Of a DNA stretch of 55,461 nt, positions 32,968 to 40,428 are shown one piece after another (the first letter of the stretch is position 1; each line of letters opens with the position of its first letter). The stretch spans positions 1-55,461 of the forward strand of contig NZ_JAAVVE010000027.1 of assembly GCF_018449795.1 (NCBI RefSeq), in the 5' to 3' direction. The position numbers were made by a program, and so were the translations under genes. The notes below the pieces were generated by a model that worked only from the letters and a program-made list of their open reading frames with translations, made no database searches and was not told the origin of the DNA. This stretch comes from Sphingomonas sp. dw_22. Its GTDB lineage: Bacteria; Pseudomonadota; Alphaproteobacteria; Sphingomonadales; Sphingomonadaceae.

Positions 32968-33789
32968 TCAATGCGACAGGAGCACGGGCACCCGCGCGCT
33001 GCCGAGCAGATCGCGGGTGACGCCGCCCAGCACCACTTCGCGCACCCGCGAATGGGCATAGCCGCCCACCGCGAGCAGATCGGCTTTATGCCTGAGCGTG
33101 AATTCCTCCAGCGCCTCGGCGGCGGAATCGCCCGTCGCGATGACATGGGCGGTGGCATTGAAGCCGTGCCGCGCGAGATGCTGTATCAGGTCCGCCACCC
33201 CGGGCTGGTCCGCGGCGCCTTCGGCCTTCTCGTCCACGACGACGACATCGATGACCGCGCCCGGATCCGCGATCGCCACCAGATCATGGACCGTGCGGAT
33301 CGCCTCCCGCGACGGCTTCCAGCCGAGCACGGCATGGCCGACGCCAGCGAGCGTCGATTGCGTCGGCAGCAGCAGCAACGGCGTGCCGGTGGAAAGCAGC
33401 AACGTCTCGACCACGCGGCGGTGCAGCCACGGCACTTCCCAGCTATCCGCAGGGCCGACCACGAGCAGGTCGGCGAGCGGATGGCTGCGGCGGAGGTCGC
33501 CGGCTACCCAAGCCACATCGTCGGAAATGCCGCGAAGCTCGACCGGAACCTTGGCCGAAGCCAAGCGCGCGCGAACCTCCTCCAGCCGTGCGGCTTCGTC
33601 GCTACGCAGCACATCCTCGGGCACATAGATCGCCCCGAACGGCGCGAATTCGGCCGCTGCCAGCGGGCCGGCGGAGATCATCGTCACCTTGGCGAAGGCG
33701 TCCAGGCGTTCGGCAAAGGCGATCGCCGTATCGAGGAACGGCTCGCTCCCGGCGCTGTTGTCGATGGCGATCAGCAGATCCTGGATCAT
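32968..33789 (-). CDS. Tandem universal stress protein
   Basis: 273 residues with two Usp domains (about 1-140 and 145-273). The second has VLGWKPSREAIRTVHDL and the ATP-binding-like pattern GGYAHSRVREVVLGGVTRDLL cited as GGYAHSRVREVVLGG. The first has LLIAIDNSAGSEPFLDTAI and VVGPADSWEVPW, a weaker nucleotide motif. Cytoplasmic stress protein whose partner is unknown. Strong AGGAGG ribosome site before the ATG at 33789. It lies between the P-type ATPase and alcohol dehydrogenase genes. Confidence 0.9.
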   Translation of the reverse strand: MIQDLLIAIDNSAGSEPFLDTAIAFAERLDAFAKVTMISAGPLAAAEFAPFGAIYVPEDVLRSDEAARLEEVRARLASAKVPVELRGISDDVAWVAGDLRRSHPLADLLVVGPADSWEVPWLHRRVVETLLLSTGTPLLLLPTQSTLAGVGHAVLGWKPSREAIRTVHDLVAIADPGAVIDVVVVDEKAEGAADQPGVADLIQHLARHGFNATAHVIATGDSAAEALEEFTLRHKADLLAVGGYAHSRVREVVLGGVTRDLLGSARVPVLLSH

Positions 33790-33821
33790 GGCGTCCTCCT
33801 TTTTTGACGGAGCCAGTAAAG

Positions 33822-33842
33822 CGCATCGCACCGCCCGATGCG
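33822..33842. terminator. Hairpin between the P-type ATPase and stress protein genes
   Basis: A perfect 7-bp stem CGCATCG / CGATGCG with a 7-nt loop directly follows the ATPase stop codon. On the transcribed strand it has no clear U-tract, so it may lower or process read-through within the operon rather than end it. Confidence 0.4.
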
Positions 33843-36542
33843 TTAGGGGATGTCCCGGATCCGCGCCCGCCACATCTTGATCGCTTCGGAGAGCAGGAAG
33901 GTGCCGGCGGCCCCGGCAAGCGCCCCCAGGACGATGCGGTGGCCGGGAAGGGCGGTGCCGAGCACGGCCTGGAGCCAGGGCAGCGTCAGCGCGGCAAGGT
34001 GAAGCCCCAGCGCCACCGCGATGCTGAGCAGGAGGAGGGGATTGGCGAAGAGCCGCTCGCGCAGGAACGGGCGGCCCAGGCTGCGGACCGAAAGCAGGAA
34101 GGCGTTCTGGAACAGCACCACGCAAAGGAGCACGCCGTTGCGCGCCTCCGCGATGGTCGCGCCCTGCGCCAGCGCGTCCTCGAACAGCCAGAGCGAGACG
34201 ATGGCCATCAGCAATGCGGGCGGGATCATGCGGATCAGCGCATCGCTGTCGATCAGATGTGCGGACGTCCGACGCGGCGGGCGCTTGAGCTCGTCGCCAT
34301 CGCCCTGGCCGAAGCCGAGCGCCGCATTCTGCACGCCCTCGGTCACGATATTGGCCCAGAGCAACTGGACGGCGGTCAGCGGCATCGGCAGCCCGAGCAG
34401 CACCGCGCCGAGAAAGGCCATGATCTCGGCCATGCCGGTGGCGAGCAGGAAGATCGCGATCTTGCGGACATTGGCGTAGCTGACCCGCCCTTCCTCGACC
34501 CCGGCGACGATCGAGGCGAAATTGTCGTCGGTCAGCACCAGATCGGCGGCGCCGCGGGCGACGTCGGTCCCCGATCGTCCCATCGCCACGCCGATCGAGG
34601 CGGCCTGGAGCGCCGGCGCGTCGTTCACGCCGTCGCCGGTCACCGCGACGACATGGCCCGCGCGCTGGAGCGTCTCGACGATCAGCAGCTTCTGGGCGGG
34701 TTCGGTGCGGGCATAGACGCTTGCCCCCCGGATGCGCTCGGCCTGGCGCTCCGGATTGCCCTCCAGCGCGGCGATCTCCCGGCCGGTCAGCACGCCGCCC
34801 TCGGGGCAATGCAGGCCGAGCTGGAGGGCTATCGTCCGGGCGGTGGCGGGATGGTCGCCGGTCACCATGCGCACTTCGATCCCGGCTTCGCGGCATTGCC
34901 GAACCGCCTCCTTCGCTTCGGGGCGCAGCGGATCGAACAAGGCGACGCAGCCGATCAGGCGCAGCCCATGGGGCTCCGCGAGCGACAGGCAATCGGTGCG
35001 CGGGGCATGACCCTCGGCCAGCGCGATCACGCGATAGCCGCTCGCGGCAAGCCGCTCGGCCGCTTCCGCAAGACCGGGATCGGGCAGATCGCACATCTCC
35101 ATCAGCCGCTCGATCGCGCCCTTGGCATAAAGAGTCGCGCCGCTCTCCGCCGCGATCGCCACGCTGGAGAAGCGATTGACCGGCTCATAGGGATGGATGC
35201 CGAGCACCGCCGCGCCGGGCGGCGGCGCGATGTCGAGGCCGTCGGCGAAGCGCAGCAAGGCGACGTCGACGCTGTCGCCCGTGCCGTTTCCGTCGAGCCC
35301 GAGCACGGCTTCGTTGCAGGCTGCGGCGGCGGTCGCGAGCGCTTGCAGCGCCTCGTGATGCCCGCTCCATTCGGCGGAGGTGAGCTCGCCGCCGCCCGGC
35401 AGCGCCACCGCTTCGACCGACAGGCGATTGACGGTGAGCGTGCCGGTCTTGTCGGTCGCGATCAGCGTGCAGGAGCCAAGCCCTTCGACCGCCGGCAGGG
35501 TGCGGACCACCACGTTGCGCGCCGCCATGCGCCGGGTCGCGGTGGCCAGCGCCACGGTGACGGCAATCGGCAGTCCCTCGGGGATTGCCGACACGGCCAG
35601 CGCCACCGCCAGCAGGAAGATCTCCTGCGCCGGCTCGCCGCGCCACAGCAGCGCAAGGCCGAGCAGGACGATCAATCCGACGATCGCCACCGCGATCTGG
35701 CGCGCGAGATGCTGGAGATAGCGCATCAGCGGCGGGGGCGGATTGTCCCGGCCGTGCAGCGATCCGGCGATCTTGCCGAGCTGGGTGTGACTGCCGGTCG
35801 CCACGACGAGCCCGAGCGCACGGCCCTCGACGATCATCGTGCCGGCATGGGCCATGGTCGCGCGATCGGCGACTCCCGCATCGTCCGGCACCGAAGCGCC
35901 CGAATCCTTGTCGACGGGCATCGCCTCGCCGGTGAGCGCGGATTCATTGATCTTCAGGCTGTTGGTCTCGATCAGCCGCAGATCGGCCGGCACGGCGTCG
36001 CCGCTTTCGAGCAATACCATGTCGCCGGGCACCAACTCGGCGGCGTCCACTTCGCGTAGCTCGCCGTCGCGCCGGACGCGGGCCTTGGGGTGGACCATCG
36101 CTTCGAGCGCGCGGGCGGCAGCATCGGCGCGGCCCTCCTGGGTGGCACCGATCACGGCGTTCACCAGCAGGACCGCCAGGATGAAGGCTGCGTCGGTCAC
36201 ATCGCCCAGCGCCAGCGACACGAGCGTCGCGAAGAGCAGCAGATAGATGAGCGGGCTGCGGAATTGCTTGAGATAAAGGACGATCAGGCTGGGCGGCGGG
36301 GCGTGGGGCAGGCGGTTGGGCCCCCATATCGCCTGGCGTTCCGCCACTTCGGCGGAGGAGAGCCCCTGGCTCCGGCTTCCCGATGCATCGAGGCATTCCA
36401 AGGCCGGGCAGGCATGCCAGATGCGCTCGGCGCTGTCCGGAACGGGGGAGCGGGGCGCGTCCATGTCGGCCTGCATGCCCGTCGCGCCGCCGGGGCTCGA
36501 TACGGTATCTTCCGCATATCGGCGGCGGCGCTTCTCCTCCAT
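33843..36542 (-). CDS. P2-type cation-translocating ATPase
   Basis: About 899 residues from 36542; the start is uncertain. Motifs in order: N-terminal domain GLSSAEVAERQAIWGPNRL, actuator motif TGEAMPV (TGES is more usual), AIPEGLPIAVTVALAT of the P2 class, phosphorylation site DKTGTLT, MVTGDHPATA, and hinge TGDGVNDAPAL. Membrane segment 6-like LLWANIVTEGVQNAALG keeps Asn and Thr of the Ca2+ pump site but has Glu for the usual Asp, so the ion (Ca2+, Na+ or other) is unclear. A GGGAGG lies only 2 bp before the ATG at 36542; starts at 36476 or 36464 also fit the family and would leave room for a promoter between it and the divergent transpeptidase gene. First gene of the ATPase-USP-ADH operon. 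Confidence 0.9.
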   Translation of the reverse strand: MEEKRRRRYAEDTVSSPGGATGMQADMDAPRSPVPDSAERIWHACPALECLDASGSRSQGLSSAEVAERQAIWGPNRLPHAPPPSLIVLYLKQFRSPLIYLLLFATLVSLALGDVTDAAFILAVLLVNAVIGATQEGRADAAARALEAMVHPKARVRRDGELREVDAAELVPGDMVLLESGDAVPADLRLIETNSLKINESALTGEAMPVDKDSGASVPDDAGVADRATMAHAGTMIVEGRALGLVVATGSHTQLGKIAGSLHGRDNPPPPLMRYLQHLARQIAVAIVGLIVLLGLALLWRGEPAQEIFLLAVALAVSAIPEGLPIAVTVALATATRRMAARNVVVRTLPAVEGLGSCTLIATDKTGTLTVNRLSVEAVALPGGGELTSAEWSGHHEALQALATAAAACNEAVLGLDGNGTGDSVDVALLRFADGLDIAPPPGAAVLGIHPYEPVNRFSSVAIAAESGATLYAKGAIERLMEMCDLPDPGLAEAAERLAASGYRVIALAEGHAPRTDCLSLAEPHGLRLIGCVALFDPLRPEAKEAVRQCREAGIEVRMVTGDHPATARTIALQLGLHCPEGGVLTGREIAALEGNPERQAERIRGASVYARTEPAQKLLIVETLQRAGHVVAVTGDGVNDAPALQAASIGVAMGRSGTDVARGAADLVLTDDNFASIVAGVEEGRVSYANVRKIAIFLLATGMAEIMAFLGAVLLGLPMPLTAVQLLWANIVTEGVQNAALGFGQGDGDELKRPPRRTSAHLIDSDALIRMIPPALLMAIVSLWLFEDALAQGATIAEARNGVLLCVVLFQNAFLLSVRSLGRPFLRERLFANPLLLLSIAVALGLHLAALTLPWLQAVLGTALPGHRIVLGALAGAAGTFLLSEAIKMWRARIRDIP

Positions 36543-36576
36543 CGCCTCCCGATCAATGGAAGGAATGCGGATTCCG

Positions 36577-37542
36577 ATGCAGGTTGCGCGCTTCACATTC
36601 GCCTTGGCGTTCCTGCTGGCACCGGCCGCGCCGCTCCATGCGCAGGATCAGCTCGGCCCAGGCTCCGCGGCGGAAGCGGTGGAGAAGCTCAAGCCCGGCG
36701 AGTTCCTCTGGGCGCCGGAGATCGCGCCCGAAGGGCCGGTGCTGCTGATCGTCAGCCTCGCGACGCAGCGCGCCATCCTCTACCGCAACGGCATCCCCAT
36801 CGGCGTCTCGACCGTCTCCACCGGCCGGACCGGCTATGACACGCCGACGGGGGTGTTCACGGTCCTGCAGAAGCAGGTCGAGCATTATTCGAACCTCTAC
36901 GACAATGCGCCCATGCCCTATATGCAGCGGCTCACCTGGGGCGGCGTGGCGCTGCACGGCGGCAATCTGCCGGGCTATCCCGCGTCGCATGGCTGCATCC
37001 GGCTGCCGCAGGATTTCGCGAAGCGGCTCTACGGCGTGACGCGGCTCGGCATGACCGTGGTCATCACCGAGGAAGCGAGCGTTCCCAGGCTGGCGCCTTC
37101 GGCGGACCCGGCCGGGGCGGGCTTTGCGCCTGGGCCGGCCGAGGCGGGCGTGATCTGGCGTCCCGGGACGGCTGCCGAAGGGCCGGTTTCGATCGTCATC
37201 AGCGCGGCGGACAAGCGCGTGGTGGTACTGCGGGGCGGCAAGGTGATCGGCAGCGCGCCGGTGGTGATCGGCGAGCCGGTGACGGGCACGACCGCCTATG
37301 TGCTGCGCGGCGGCGCCGGACAGCCGCCGCAATGGCTTTCGGTGGCGCTGAGCGGCGGCACCCAGGTGGAGCCGGTGGCGGAAGGATTCTGGCAGCGCTT
37401 CCAGGTGGACGACGCATTTCGCCGGTCGGTCGCGGGCATCGTCGCGCCCGGCACGACGATCGTGCTGACCGCCGACACGCTCGACCGGCGGAACGAGATC
37501 GACAAGCAGCGCACCGTGATCGAAGTGGAGCCCAGGCCATAG
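36577..37542 (+). CDS. L,D-transpeptidase (YkuD) with degenerate second repeat
   Basis: 321 residues. Signal peptide ending PLHA-QD. YkuD domain about residues 50-165 with His about 127 in ALHGGN and the catalytic SHGC (Cys about 140) followed by IRLP. It cross-links or modifies peptidoglycan, or attaches proteins to it, in the periplasm. Residues about 188-250 (AAEGPVSIVISAADKRVVVL...) repeat the pattern of residues 50-95 (APEGPVLLIVSLATQRAILY...) but no second Cys site follows. The start is uncertain: ATGs at 36556, 36565 and 36577 are in frame, and AGGA (36561-36564) suits none perfectly. Divergent from the P-type ATPase. Confidence 0.88.
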   Translation: MQVARFTFALAFLLAPAAPLHAQDQLGPGSAAEAVEKLKPGEFLWAPEIAPEGPVLLIVSLATQRAILYRNGIPIGVSTVSTGRTGYDTPTGVFTVLQKQVEHYSNLYDNAPMPYMQRLTWGGVALHGGNLPGYPASHGCIRLPQDFAKRLYGVTRLGMTVVITEEASVPRLAPSADPAGAGFAPGPAEAGVIWRPGTAAEGPVSIVISAADKRVVVLRGGKVIGSAPVVIGEPVTGTTAYVLRGGAGQPPQWLSVALSGGTQVEPVAEGFWQRFQVDDAFRRSVAGIVAPGTTIVLTADTLDRRNEIDKQRTVIEVEPRP

Positions 37543-37544
37543 CC

Positions 37545-38486
37545 ATGCCCGCACCTTCTCCGAATGTCCGGCGCTGGGGTCTCGGACTTGCCGCGCTGGC
37601 GACGGCGGGGGGCGCGACTTGGCTCGGCTATCGGCACGACATGGGGCTTCGGCGCACGGAGCTTGCGGCGGAGGCCAGGAATTCCGGCGGGATCGATTAT
37701 GCGCGCGAAGGGGCGGGCCGGGCGGTGCTCGTCATCCACGGCGCGGGCGGCGGGCACGATCAGGGATTGATGCTCGGGCGCGAACTGTTCGGGGCCGGTC
37801 ATGACCTGATCGCACCGTCGCGGTTCGGCTATCTCGGCACGCCGCTGCCGGCCGATCCGTCGCCGGCTGCACAGGCCGATGCGCATGCGGGACTGCTCGA
37901 TCGTCTCGGCGTCGAGCGCGCGATCGTGGCTGGGGTTTCGGCCGGGGCGCCGAGCGCGGTGGAACTGGCATTGCGCCATCCGGAGAAGGTCTCGGTGCTG
38001 ATCCTGATCTCCCCCCATCTCTATGAGCCGACGCAGGTGATGGGCGCGGGCAAGGACGGCGAGAGCCAGGCGGTGCTCGGGCTGGTCGAGCGTTCGGCGG
38101 ACTTCCTGTTCTGGGCGGCATCCAAAGTGGCGCATCGCTCGGTCGTGCGGTTCCTGGGCGTGCCGCCCGAGGTCGAGGCGCAGGCGTCGCCGGCCGAGCG
38201 CGCACGCGTCCGTGCGCTCATCCGAAGCATCCTGCCCTTGTCCGCGCATACCGAGGGGCTTCGCCTGGACGGATCGACGGTGCTGGCGCCCTGGCCGCTT
38301 GAGCGGATCGCGGTGCCGACGCTGATCGTGACTGCGACGGACGATCTGTATCAGTCCGAGCCGGGCGCGCGTTTCACCGCCGAGCGGATCAAGGGCGCCG
38401 AACTGCTGGCGCTGCCGAGTGGCGGGCATCTGCTGGTGGGGCGGACCGAGGCGGTCCGCGCCCACATCGCGAAATTCCTGCGTTAG
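37545..38486 (+). CDS. Alpha/beta-hydrolase
   Basis: 313 residues. N-terminal signal-anchor-like helix (about 10-28), then the hydrolase fold: oxyanion HGAGGGHD, nucleophile Ser about 132 in GVSAGAP, acid in TATDDLYQ and His in SGGHLLVG. An inserted helical lid lies at about residues 175-235. Substrate unknown (ester or lipid-like). It starts 2 bp after the transpeptidase stop, so the two are co-transcribed. Its 3' end overlaps the convergent Pro-rich ORF by 4 bp. Confidence 0.87.
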   Translation: MPAPSPNVRRWGLGLAALATAGGATWLGYRHDMGLRRTELAAEARNSGGIDYAREGAGRAVLVIHGAGGGHDQGLMLGRELFGAGHDLIAPSRFGYLGTPLPADPSPAAQADAHAGLLDRLGVERAIVAGVSAGAPSAVELALRHPEKVSVLILISPHLYEPTQVMGAGKDGESQAVLGLVERSADFLFWAASKVAHRSVVRFLGVPPEVEAQASPAERARVRALIRSILPLSAHTEGLRLDGSTVLAPWPLERIAVPTLIVTATDDLYQSEPGARFTAERIKGAELLALPSGGHLLVGRTEAVRAHIAKFLR

Positions 38487-38674
38487 GCCCTTTCTGTAGA
38501 ATCCGAGGGACGCTCCGGCGGCGCGCTGTCCGGCCAGTACGTGTCGGGGGCAGGCGATGGGCATTCCGGGCTCTCGGTTCCGGGCCGTTCCTGGGGTGGC
38601 GCGAAGGTGGGGCGCTCCGGCGGCGATTGCGGATCGATCCGGTCGGGTTCGGGGATAAAGGGCTCGTTCGGCAT
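38483..38674 (-). CDS. Short proline-rich hypothetical protein
   Basis: 63 residues, one quarter Pro, many Glu and Ser: starts MPNEPFIPEPDRIDPQSPPE and is probably disordered throughout. Short proteins with this opening are familiar from sphingomonads, but their role is unknown. Ribosome site weak (GGACGA). It ends 4 bp inside the convergent hydrolase gene. Supported by composition and start motif rather than homology to a known function. Confidence 0.55.
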   Translation of the reverse strand: MPNEPFIPEPDRIDPQSPPERPTFAPPQERPGTESPECPSPAPDTYWPDSAPPERPSDSTERA

Positions 38675-38828
38675 GATTTCGTCCAGTGCGTGGCGTGAGC
38701 CCGCATGTGAGGGCGGAACGCTGCAAGGCTCCATCCGCAAAGCTACGCATGTCCGCCGCTTGACGAACCTGGCCTCTTTTCCGGCTGCATCGGCGCTTGA
38801 CCTGAAGCACGGGTCCGCACAGTCTTTA

Positions 38829-38842
38829 GGGAACCGGTGTCA
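38829..38842. promoter_or_regulatory. Candidate LacI-family operator upstream of GH28 gene
   Basis: GGGAACCGGTGTCA contains ACCGGTGTCA, the exact reverse complement of the 10-mer TGACACCGGT in the TonB receptor promoter. Both are halves of TGACACCGGTGTCA, the typical central-CG palindrome of LacI-type regulators. A TTGACC hexamer (38797-38802) lies upstream; a matching -10 is not clear. Confidence 0.5.
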
Positions 38843-38872
38843 AGAAAAAGCCGGAACCCAGGAGAGCGATTC

Positions 38873-40297
38873 ATGCTGAACCCATCTTCGCGCCGTGATC
38901 TGCTGCGTTATGCCGGGGCGGGCGCCGCCTGCTCGATGCTGCCCTCCTTCGCATCGGCCATGCCCGCCGATCCCTGGGCACGCGCGGCGGACATCGCCCG
39001 GAGCGTCAAGCCGCCCGTCTTTCCGGCACGCGATTTCGATATCGTCCAGTTCGGCGCAAAGGGCGACGGGACGACGCTCAACACCGATGCCATCGCCAGG
39101 GCGATCGCCGCCTGCAACGCCGCGGGCGGGGGCAGGGTGGTGGTGCCCGCGGGGCGCTTCCTCACCGGTGCCGTACACCTCAAGTCCAACGTCAACCTGC
39201 ACCTGAAGGCCAGCGCCACGCTGCTCTTCTCGACCGACCCCGCCCATTATCCGATCGTCTTCACGCGCTGGGAGGGGATTGAACTGATGAACTATTCGCC
39301 CTTCGTCTATGCGCGGAAGCAGCGGAATATCGCGATCACCGGCGAAGGCACGCTCGATGGCCAGAGCAGCGCCCAGCATTGGTGGTCGTGGAAGGGGCCA
39401 TGGGGCGGTACCGCCGAACATGGCTGGCGCGAGGGCATGCCGGACCAGCGCAAGGCACGGGCGATCCTGTTCCAGATGGCCGAGGACCGCGTGCCGGTGG
39501 AGAAGCGCGTGTTCGGTGCGGGCTCCTATCTGCGGCCGGCGTTCGTCCAGCCCTATGACTGCGAGAATGTCCTGATCGAAGGGGTGAAGCTGCGCGGATC
39601 GCCGTTCTGGCAGATCCACCCGGTGCTGTGCCGCAACCTGACGGTGCGCGGCGTCGACATCCTGGGGCATGGGCCGAACAATGACGGCTGCGATCCCGAA
39701 TCGGTGGACGGCGCGCTGATCGAGCATTGCGTGTTCGATACCGGCGACGATTGCATCGCGGTCAATTCGGGCCGCAACGAGGACGGGCGGCGGCTCGCCA
39801 CGCCCTCCCAGAACATCCTGATCCGCGATTGCCGGATGAAGGAAGGGCATGGCGGCGTGGTCGTGGGATCGCAGATCTCGGGCGGCGCGCGCTGGATCTT
39901 CGCCGAGCGCTGCGTGATGGACAGCCCCGATCTCTGGTACGCGATCCGCTTCAAGAACAATGCCTTGCTCGGCGGGCTGCTCGAAAATTTCTTCTATCGC
40001 GACATCGATGTGGGCCAGGTCGGCCGTGCGGCGGTGACGTGCGACTTCAATTACGAGGAGGGGCCGAACGGCCCGTTCGTGCCCAGGCTGCGCAATGTCG
40101 TGATCGAGCGGCTGCGCGCGAAGAACGCGGTGCGGGTGCTCGACAGCCAGGGCCTGCCCGGCGCGCCGGTGACCGACATCACCCTGCGCGATTGCAGCTT
40201 CGAGGGCGTGCGCGAGCCCAGCGTGATTCGCCATACCGAGCGGCTGCGCCTGGAGAATGTGCGTGTGAACGGCGCGGTCGTCGAACAACTCGCCTGA
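38873..40297 (+). CDS. Glycoside hydrolase family 28, polygalacturonase-like
   Basis: 474 residues. Twin-Arg-type signal (SSRRDLLRYAGAG, cleavage near ASA-MPA) suggests Tat export. Right-handed beta-helix with the GH28 active-site motifs: NNDG (about 269-272, usually NTDG), GDDC (291-294, both Asp present), GHG (325-327) and RFK (359-361, usually RIK). It should hydrolyse alpha-1,4-galacturonan, probably exo-type given the neighbours. Starts with GGAG 8 bp before the ATG. It heads the uronate utilisation locus, and its upstream region shares an operator half with the TonB receptor promoter. Confidence 0.93.
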   Translation: MLNPSSRRDLLRYAGAGAACSMLPSFASAMPADPWARAADIARSVKPPVFPARDFDIVQFGAKGDGTTLNTDAIARAIAACNAAGGGRVVVPAGRFLTGAVHLKSNVNLHLKASATLLFSTDPAHYPIVFTRWEGIELMNYSPFVYARKQRNIAITGEGTLDGQSSAQHWWSWKGPWGGTAEHGWREGMPDQRKARAILFQMAEDRVPVEKRVFGAGSYLRPAFVQPYDCENVLIEGVKLRGSPFWQIHPVLCRNLTVRGVDILGHGPNNDGCDPESVDGALIEHCVFDTGDDCIAVNSGRNEDGRRLATPSQNILIRDCRMKEGHGGVVVGSQISGGARWIFAERCVMDSPDLWYAIRFKNNALLGGLLENFFYRDIDVGQVGRAAVTCDFNYEEGPNGPFVPRLRNVVIERLRAKNAVRVLDSQGLPGAPVTDITLRDCSFEGVREPSVIRHTERLRLENVRVNGAVVEQLA

Positions 40298-40337
40298 TTC
40301 CCGGCCCCGCAAATCCCGCAACCCCTGTCCGGAAGCG

Positions 40338-40366
40338 TTGACGCGCCTTCCTGACACCGGTAGCAT
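40338..40366 (+). promoter_or_regulatory. TonB receptor promoter with overlapping LacI-type operator
   Basis: TTGACG (40338-40343), a 17-bp spacer and TAGCAT (40361-40366) make a good sigma-70-like promoter. TGACACCGGTAGCA (40352-40365), 12 of 14 matches to the LacI-type palindrome TGACACCGGTGTCA, covers the spacer end and -10, an ideal place for repression. The gene starts at 40429. Confidence 0.65.
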
Positions 40367-40428
40367 GTCAACCAGCCCACCTTCCTGCCAGCGAGCGGAA
40401 ACAACGAAGGGGGCATTAGGAGGTGGAG

